Assembly: GCA_037577475.1 (NCBI GenBank)
Contig: CM075204.1
Location: forward strand, 10,198,855-10,262,854
Reading direction: 5' to 3'
Length of the DNA stretch: 64,000 nucleotides
From: Chaunax sp. Z400
Taxonomy: Eukaryota; Chordata; Actinopteri; Lophiiformes; Chaunacidae
In this document: one piece after another, positions 55,777 through 64,000 of the stretch
How positions within the stretch are numbered: position 1 is the stretch's first letter
How the letters are laid out: every line of letters begins with the position of its first letter
Program-made: the position numbers and the translations under genes
The notes under the pieces: generated by a model
Seen by the model: only the letters and a program-made list of their open reading frames with translations
Databases searched by the model: none
What the model was told of the DNA's origin: nothing

Positions 55777-58494
55777 GTAAGGAGGCTTGTTTTTCTCCAT
55801 AAAACGCCCTTCTAATTCTGCTGTTTACAAAATTAAGGTTTAATGTCAGCCACCTCTTCTTCGGGTCATCCAAAATGCGAATTATTTTGTTGTCATGTGG
55901 TGTCTCCTTATGTTACAGATAAAAAAAATAAAAATGTCCGACCATTTGAGAAGGGCATAACGTCAAACTCCCGCCTTTAATTTATTCATCGACTCAATTA
56001 CTAAATTATAATAAAGCAGTTTTTATTAAACAGTGCTTTCGGCTTAGCTGACGGTCATTGTGCCATCTTTGAATGGAGTCGTGAACAGGAGTGTCCAACT
56101 ACGGTCTCCTGTTGTCAATAAAGTTTTTCAATAAATAAATAAAAATCACGCCCATTGCTTTTAAAAGAGCCGTTTCATGTTTTCTGTGTATTTAAGCCCT
56201 GATCATACTTAATAATACCTTCACAGAGTAATGTTATACCTTAATTAGTTTGTGTTCCTATTTTGAATTAATTTTTGGCAGCTGTTGATTCAGTGCTTCA
56301 TTCATGTTCGTACTAAAATTAATTTGCATACCTGAAACTTATTTGAAATCTGTCCCTGACATTGGTTGATAAACCTGAGAGCGCATAACGATTTGAGATG
56401 TCCTGCTGTGATGTGTTCACTGACGGTACGAACTCCTGATATCTTAAGATTTGAGAGGATTTTTCAAAAAGATGCTGACAAGACAAGATTAATTTCCCAT
56501 TACTATCAATGGAGAAGTGGTGACATGTTTTTGTTTCCTGGCCTTAGGTGATCCCGTGTTGTTCTTATGACACAAAGTTCAAATGTGTTTACAATTTGAC
56601 CTCAGTCAACTATTGTCCATCCAGTTTGAGAGAGAGGTCAGATTGACCATTTGTTAAGGCAGTATTGATTGTTTACATCTGTTTATATAACATCGTGATG
56701 GAATAGTAGCAGCAGAGTAGTAGGGATGCTGCATTGAAGGTTGGAGGGTTACCACATTGTATTTTCATTCCGTCTCTTGTAGCATTTTCATCACAGCAGT
56801 GTGAGTTAATGTCACCTCGCCACCTGTGGTCCGGCTGTGCCCTGAAGCAGGATGCCACTGAAATCATCCTTTTCAAAACGCTTGTGTTTACCAGTATGCT
56901 CATCTCAATCCAGCCTCGAGTGCACCACAGGGACATACAGTGATGTCAGTCATTATTACTTACTTCATGACATTATTTATGAGTTGAAGAGTTGTGAGCT
57001 ATACTTTGACATTTTAAAAAAAAGAGCCCATGGAAATTGGTTACCTTTTGTTCTGGGCCCATTCTGTCATGCCTCAGAACAATGGGTGAAATGCAGGAAG
57101 TCATTTGCGAATCAGATGTGTTTATTACATCATCAGTGCCAAGCGCACCATGTGTCCAAAATACAAACTTACACGCAACATTCAAAAGCTGACAAAACAA
57201 ATAAAATAGATAAATAAAAATAAACATGGACGTGATGTTTGCTTTGAAAAACGCATGCTGTAACTGACTTTCATTTTTGTTCAGCCAGCTATTGCCCAGA
57301 GGGCTGCATTAGTGGGCTGGATAAAAGCTTGGATAGTCTATTCTGTACTTGTTTCTAACATTTCCCTTTTTAAAAAAAATTTTGCCCACAATAACAGGGG
57401 TGAGTGAGGCCACTTTTAGCCTCCAACTGCAAACAGCAGAATGTGTCTAATAGGTCTTGTCGAGACTGTTCCAGTTTAATAAGAATGTCGATACTTTGGC
57501 TGCATCATTGTTTTGGTTGCTAAGTTACAATGTCACCATACAAAGTCGTTCATGGCTGTTGCCTGATGTTTTTTTTTTCTTCTTCTGACCCTCTGTGTAC
57601 GGTTTATTCATTATGGGTGCATGAAAGCAAGCTATACAAAAGCTGCAGTTGCTTCTTGGAACCTTTTAGTGCTGGCAGAGACTTTAAAGGTCATCTCTCT
57701 GTTTGTCAGTGTTTCATGAACCCTGTAGAAAATTTGATTAGTTCTACAGGCGAGTCTCCTGCCAGAGATCCTTGTTTCTACAAAAAATAAACACCTTGTA
57801 TAATGATAATGATGATGACGGCATGGTCTTGCATGGTTTTATCCAACACATAAGAGTTAGAGCACCTGTGAAAGGAAAATTCACCAGTCACCAAAGTAGA
57901 AACACTACCCCGTGGCATTTGCATCAACAGACAACTAACTATTGTCAAACCTTCTGTTATTCTACAAAAAAAAACCCTGACTGCCTGATGTCCCAGAAAA
58001 TACCCTTGCACAGTGAGAAGAAGCCTTGTTTGAGTTCCCCAGTCTGTGTTGTACTCAACAGTGTGTGCTTGTTTGACTGCACTCACCCCCAGTCCATTTC
58101 ATGCATGGTTGATAGACATCGGTTACATAGGTTGTAATTGTAGAAAGAGCTCTTCACATCTCACGTGGCTATATACCATACTGTGCCAGTACCCTCCTAT
58201 AGATTTAGATAGGTAGGGGTGATAAAATAAGTGTAAGTCTTAATTCAGGTGTTCACTGAGTTTTTTTCTGTACAGCACTGAAAAAAATGATCATATGATT
58301 ATTCTGATCAAGGACCGTAATGTACCGTGGTACTGCAAGAATATTGAGTGTTGTTTTTTTGTTTTTTTCTTGTTTTTTTCACTAGTACTGTATCAAAGTT
58401 TAAATCTGCAACAGTGTTGTTTATCTGAACATTTCGTATGCTATACTAGGGGGCTTGGCTTGGCTTGGCTATGACCAAAAGCAAAAACAGATAC

Positions 58495-58789
58495 TCAATT
58501 AATTGATAAATGTATGGATAGAAAAAAATTGATTGAACCAAAGTTGATTAATACCAAAATTAGCGAAATATACACTGTTTTCAGCTTTTATTTTTTATTA
58601 TCTTATTTTCTATTATAGTCAACTGATTAAAGGTTTGGGCTCTTGGTTGAACCCAACAAAACATTTTCATATCTAATCTGTGCTATGGAAACCTTTGAAG
58701 CTATTTGACGATATTCTATTAACTGAGGGATTAATGAGAAGAAGAAAAAATTGATAGATGAGTCAATAACAAATCGTTAGTTGCAGCCC
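58495..58789. mobile_element. MITE relic, 'GTTGCAGC' family
   Basis: AT-rich body with ATTAATTGATAAAT and TTGATTAATACC, ending CAAATCGTTAGTTGCAGCCC, the typical right end of the teleost hAT-like MITE. Left end degenerate. Confidence 0.5.
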
Positions 58790-58940
58790 AAGTGTGATCA
58801 CACTCATTAACCTATATTGTTTCTATGTCGTTTAAACAATTATTTCACATCCTGTATCTCTGATGTTATTGACCAACAATGCACATTTTAAATGAATGTT
58901 TATAATGCCAGTTTTGTTTGATGTATTAAAGGTAGAAGCT

Positions 58941-59168
58941 AGAGCTGCAAATAACGCACATTTTCTGTAATTAATATCCCTATTTTTTCTCAATAAACTA
59001 ACCATCTCATCAAAAAACATTGTAAACAGAGAAATTACTGTAATATAAAACATAAAAGTGGGATATTCTCACATTCTAGAAGCATCATGTGTTTGTCACT
59101 TTTTCCAATATAATGACTTCGATACTGAACTGATTCTCAAAATCGTTGTAGTTATTTTCTGTCGATTG
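58941..59168. mobile_element. MITE relic, 'GCTGCAA' family
   Basis: Begins AGAGCTGCAAATAACG and ends TTATTTTCTGTCGATTGAG, as in the same MITE family. It lies right after the previous relic. Confidence 0.45.
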
Positions 59169-60533
59169 AGCAGAAACGACAGCTTCAGTGTTTGACGTCT
59201 CCTTCACATGATTGTCTTCTGCAAAAGTGAGAAATGCTGATGTGCTGTAGTGCAAAGAGCATTAGACCGTGTCTTAGCCATGAATGACTGTGATTGGCTG
59301 TTATAGTGAGCGCGACCCCTGTGACCAAGAGTAACCTCCAGTGACTATGGGTCATTAGTAGCAGATTACCCAGACAGGCATAAACACACTCAGATACAGC
59401 ATATTAGGGCTGTACAGTGCATGCACTCTGGGGCTTAACTGTTGTGTGTATGTTGGTACATTGTCAATTTGTCTTACGTGCATTTGTGTGTGCATGTCTT
59501 TGCCTCCCTGTTTTTATTATATTTTATGACTGCACCAGCCTCTCCCCTAGCCAGTGTGTTAGCAATAACTTCTAATTAGGTGAAGATGGAAGAAGGCGTC
59601 TTTGTGCCTGTATGTACATGAGCAAACGTATCATGAGGCCTCTCAAAGATAGTTTTATGGTAGGAACTGCCTCTGGAACAGAGAAAGAAATCCTTAACAA
59701 GGACATTAATAAAGGAGAGGTAGTCTGAAGAACACCACGGTGACAGGAGTAGCATGGAAACAAGAAATGGGCTCTTGAGTACGAGCGAGGCGGCTGCGTT
59801 TCATAACTATTATCACCTGTTTACAGACTGAATGGAGCATGATCGTTTATTGCATCCTCAATTGAATGAATGAAGATGTCAATTTCTGATTAATTTTTTC
59901 GAAATGTTAACTGTCCAAAACTCTGCTATGGCATGATTTTGCGATGGCAAACTGCAGGTACTTTGAGCTGCCATGAGACTCTCTTAGCTGTAGCACTGAG
60001 CAGGCACCATGTGGAGTCAGGTGGTTATTGTGAGAACAGTTTTCATTGTGACAGGTGTCTTGACAAGAGGAGGGAAGTCTTTTATTTAGCTGCCACTCAA
60101 CACTTTTCCACTCACCCTTCAAGGAAGAACGATTAATCCACTATTTTGCCACATTTATGTGTCCATGTGGATTGTTGTTAACATGGATGAATGGAGGGGC
60201 ACTCGGAGAGCGAATATCTCCACCAAGGCTGCAAAGAATCTGTACCTTGATCAAGATTTGCCTCAAATTCTAATCATCTCTACCTCATTCCAAGGGTTAC
60301 CTCTCTACAAAATTTAATTGAAATCTATACGTCGTAATATTACCGTATCTGTGTCAAATACAATGCTCTCGTTCCATATTTTGTCACCTTCATCAAATGT
60401 GGCTGGATGTGGTTAAAGGGAGGAGTTACCACTTGAATAATTCCTGTCTATTAAGTTTTAATAATAAGGAAAAAGGAACTCCTTTTTCCACACAGCCATA
60501 TCAACAATAACCCCTGTGTTTATGTCCCCACAG

Positions 60534-60747
60534 GGTAGCCGTGCGCCATGTTAAGGTAAAGCCCAGGTGTGCGGTGTTGACCATGCTAAAGCGCCTGGAC
60601 AAGATCCGCTTCAGAGGCCCCAGGACAAGAGACGACTTCCCAGATCTGGCCGAGTCGCCACCCGCCTCTGACAACGAATGTAGTGACGACATGCAGCTGA
60701 AGCCCAGAACATCTCTGAGGGACACAGAGGACCTCCTTCGAGACCCT
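60534..60747 (+). CDS. gramd4: gramd4, first conserved coding exon
   Basis: GRAM domain containing 4, an ER/mitochondria-associated membrane protein described in E2F1-linked apoptosis and innate signalling. The exon encodes MLKRLDKIRFRG (ATG 60583, ACC before it), then DDFPDLAESPPASDNECSDD, PRTSLRDTEDLLRDP, matching the start of vertebrate GRAMD4. Acceptor TGTCCCCACAG, donor GTGAGT at 60748, phase 0. The frame is open from the acceptor, allowing an extended start. A decoy ATG at 60548 gives only MLR-stop. The coiled coil, GRAM domain and membrane segments must lie beyond the window. Confidence 0.87.
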
Positions 60748-63700
60748 GTGAGTGTTCACCATGTATAAACATCTGTGTTCATGTGTGTGTGTGTTGGACT
60801 GCTTTTGACTCATGGACATAGTTGTGTTTGGTCACATTTCATGGCCTCTTGCTTTTTCAACTTGTTTTCTTTTTTCTCTTCTTTCCATTTCTCTTAAATT
60901 CGGTCAGTCTCTCTCTTTCTCTTCACACACCATCTTCATAATGCTATCGTGCTTTTGTTTATTTGTATATATCTGCGTTTAGCCTTGCCTGGCGAGGACG
61001 AACATCCCACTTGTGTTAAGTTGTAATTCATAGAGAATGATGGAGGAAGGGTGTTTTCATGAAATGAAAACATGGAGATGACAGATACAGATGGTTTTCA
61101 ATGAGGGACATGGAATAGAAATGACACTCGGGAGCAGACAAAGAGTATAAACGGTGAAAGCAGTGGTGAGATGAAGAGATATTGGATAGCGGGGAGGGAA
61201 TGAAAAATGTAAGGAGAGGAAAAGAAAATTAAAGTAGAAGAAGTGGGGGGGAAAAAAGAGGCTGGAGGATAGAAGTTGATCCTCAGAGGATTGGACTCTC
61301 TGTGAGGAGAAGGATAAATGGACAGGATGAAGGGAACTCAACAGCCCTGACAAAAAAAAAAAAAATACACATCATGTTTTTCTGACACTCATTCTTCCCA
61401 CACTAGATGGTGTTTCTATCTATCTAAAACACCAGAATTGCTTTCATCATCATGTGCGTGTGATGATGGGAAGATACCCAGATTAAAAACACTGGTTTGT
61501 GTCATTTCATGAATGAAGGCCCCGTGGATGTCGTCCCTTCGCTCATTTTTTCTTTGTTTCTCCTCAAATATACAGCTGATATTACGTCCCATTGAAAGCT
61601 TTGCAAGGTCTACTGGTGAATGAGTGAAATACTTCATTAGATTACAAGCCTCATTTTTCCCACACGGTAAAAAAAAAAACAGTGTGTCCGTGAGCAGGTG
61701 TGGTGCTTCCCCGTGTGAGCACAAGCCCACTGTGAAGGCATCGCCCACATCACGACACTGATGAGTCATGCTCCGAAGCCCCAAAATAGACCAAGCCGGC
61801 TCTTTTTCCCCCTCTGGGACACGAACACACAAACACACCAAACTTTGGTCTGTGGGCAAACCTAAATGCATCCATCAGATGTACTGCACTGTGGCTGCAG
61901 TAGCCAGAGTTGTAACTAAACCTTGAGTGAGAGACTAGATAATCAATGTTTTAAAGTCCTATGTGCCATTACAGCCATGTATTGTCTGGACTATCTGCTT
62001 CCCTCTGAGGTTGCTGCTACGAAGCAGGTTTGTGCATGCCTATGTGAACAAATGTCCATGTACTGTGCGGTTATGTATCCCATGCTGCGGTTTTTATCAA
62101 AATTAATCAATACTTGTATCTCACTTTCATTTTTGTCAGAATTATAGTCAAAGAAAAGCCCAGTAAGTGGCTGCATGACATCAGATATGCTGATAATGTA
62201 ATGTTTTACAAGTAACAGTCAAGTTTCGAGTCTGAGGTCACAAGTTCCTGTTGAGTCCCGAGTAAGAATTCTATAATCAGCTGACATATTCCAGTCTGCT
62301 TACAGCAATGCATAGCTATTTCTATTATCATTAATTCTTTATTTATTAGTGTACAGTATCAGCATCCATTAGTTGTTTGGCATATCATTCATTCATTCAT
62401 CATTCATTCATATTATGACTTTAAACAGGATATGCAATGCAGCCACTGTGTGTGTCATACATAATGGTGGCTAACAGAACTCCATATGCACCCCATTATA
62501 TTTAACATTGTACATGAAGCTGGGAAGGCCGGGAATAAATAAAGCTTATGGCTGTGAAAAAGTAGTGACAAAGGTTACGCATCTTAACAGGCAAAGTAGG
62601 TGAAAAGGCATCTCTCGATGTGCTGCCAGGCAAGAGGAAGCGGGCACAACCAAATCACTCTATCAATCACTGTGACATTAAGTACAGAGTGAGTCATACA
62701 GGAAAAACGGGAGAGATCCAGCAGATAAAAGCAAATTAAAGAGCAGGGAGAAGACCAGGATGCAAACCACGGCCAGCGAGTCTGGTAAGCAAACAATGAC
62801 TCCCTCATCTTCTCAAAAATATTTTTTTATGTTTAGCAAACACCTAATCAAGTTCACCACCTTAGCTACAAAGCTAGTTGGAAGCTAACAGCAAGCTGTT
62901 TTCAGGTTCCTGATAAAGTTTGATGTGGTTGAGTCCGTCATTCTTTACTGTGACGATTCTCCTGTTTGGTCATAGTGTGAGGTTATTATAGCCAGAGGTT
63001 GTGACCAATATCTCAGCTTTGTTAACACAGTGTCACCTTTGGCCGAGTGCACCAGATGTGTAATGATAATAAGGGAGGGAATGACATTCAGGTCATGGTT
63101 GTCAGACATTTACTTGATGTTAATAAGCCAAAAAAAGGCAAAAAAGTTTTAGGCACATTTAAACTTAGATGATTTTAGCCATTGTGTGGAAACACTGTCT
63201 TATTTTCCTTGTGAAGTGCCCTTCATAGGTCCCTATACTGACACAATGGAGCCCACATATACTTCAATGATAGCTCCTCTCTCCAGGGTTAGATCCAATG
63301 ACCTGGGTCTTAACCTCACCTTCATTAGCTCATCTGTTCAAAGGAGGACAGAGGATGCCCTTTGGCTGCAGAATACGTGCACTGAGACCTTCTGACAAGC
63401 TAACCTGTGTCATCCATACTAAATAGGTAGAATCCACTGGGCAGATGGTGCTCTGTCATTTGCCTCATACGACCTCACCGGCCTCTCCCCACTTCTCCTG
63501 CTAGTGCTAGTGTGAGGTACCTAAATCACATTTAAACTGATAAGGTGATGACATTAATGTTAAAATCTATATGTTAAAAAAAGCAAAAATAAAAGACCTT
63601 TTAAAAAGACATGAATTATATCTGAGGACCGTATGGAAAATAGAATTTCGCCCTCATGTTAACCCTTCCTGACTTATGTTAAGTTTACAATCCATAACGA

Positions 63701-64000
63701 AGCTTGGTTCACATCATTATTGAATAATGGGTATTACTATTAAAACTGTCTCCCCGTACCTTCATTTCCATCATTTTCTTTGGCTCTATGTTAATATTTT
63801 AGATGCATTGACTTTTCAAATGAAAACCCTCGTCAGATATTTGATACTTTAAATAATACTTACAACCCACGTAATAACATATCAGTGCCGATTAGCTCTT
63901 CAACATGCCACTCCATGTGGAAAATCTCTGTGTCATGTTTACTTGAACCTGTAATCATATCCTAAGGATCAAGGATCAAGTCTCATCTTGCTCAGGCTCA
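60748..64000 (+). other. gramd4 intron 2 (partial)
   Basis: 3.25 kb to the window end, no further exon recognised. Only simple repeats such as ATTC units near 62388-62411 and an A tract near 61353. All open frames here are short and unlike GRAMD4. Confidence 0.65.

Larger units (their letters stand above)
55777..60533 (+). other. gramd4 intron 1
   Basis: 4.8 kb with no exon seen. Two MITE relics (58495-58789, 58941-59168). The 60180-60420 stretch (CACTCGGAGAGCG ... CCACCAAGGC) looks like an old dispersed repeat. Confidence 0.65.

Noticed and set aside
60548..60559. Upstream ATG as gramd4 start
   Set aside because: It terminates after three codons (MLR) and is out of frame with the conserved protein.

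Overview
The window is vertebrate, almost certainly teleost, nuclear DNA. It is AT-rich, its genes are split by GT-AG introns, it carries CA/TG/CT microsatellites and teleost-style SINE and MITE relics, and both recognisable genes match vertebrate families. There is no prokaryotic or viral gene organisation. Gene models come from reading exons, splice sites and frames by eye; no transcripts or databases were available.

Region 1 (1-29090, + strand) is the 3' half of celsr1, the planar cell polarity adhesion GPCR (Flamingo/Starry night family). I could place 29 consecutive exons whose phases all agree. They encode 1559 residues: end of laminin G 1, EGF, laminin G 2, two EGFs, a split laminin-type EGF, hormone-receptor domain, GAIN domain with GPS, seven membrane segments and the long cytoplasmic tail. 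The tail wording identifies CELSR1 rather than CELSR2 or CELSR3. The last splice gives a C-terminus ending ETSI (PDZ-ligand-like), while reading through the donor stops at once.

Region 2 (27915-49825) is a lineage-specific duplicated block. About 8.1 kb (copy A 27915-36103, copy B 41188-49274) is present twice, nearly identical, in direct orientation. Each copy carries the distal celsr1 3'UTR, a TATA promoter and a two-exon gene for a 192-residue SGNH/GDSL-like protein I cannot name. Downstream follow a series of small exon-like blocks, a 51-base hairpin, CT-rich minisatellite and an AT-rich tail. Between the copies lies a 1.7 kb tandem array of a second unnamed gene: TATA box, tiny 63 bp intron, coiled-coil protein with a lysine-rich WYRRFF tail. 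Both complete array copies share a one-base frameshift. A 139 bp AT-centred palindrome stands where copy A meets the array.

Region 3 (49826-64000) is intergenic sequence and then the start of gramd4 (+ strand): a 5' exon ending at 55776 and the exon with the conserved start of the protein at 60534-60747, followed by intron. CELSR1-GRAMD4 adjacency is conserved with human chromosome 22q13, but from memory the human genes are divergent, whereas here they run in the same direction.

celsr1 and gramd4 have no known joint function; they are old neighbours. The novelty lies in the duplicated block between them, which holds two apparently unnamed small genes with complete promoters.
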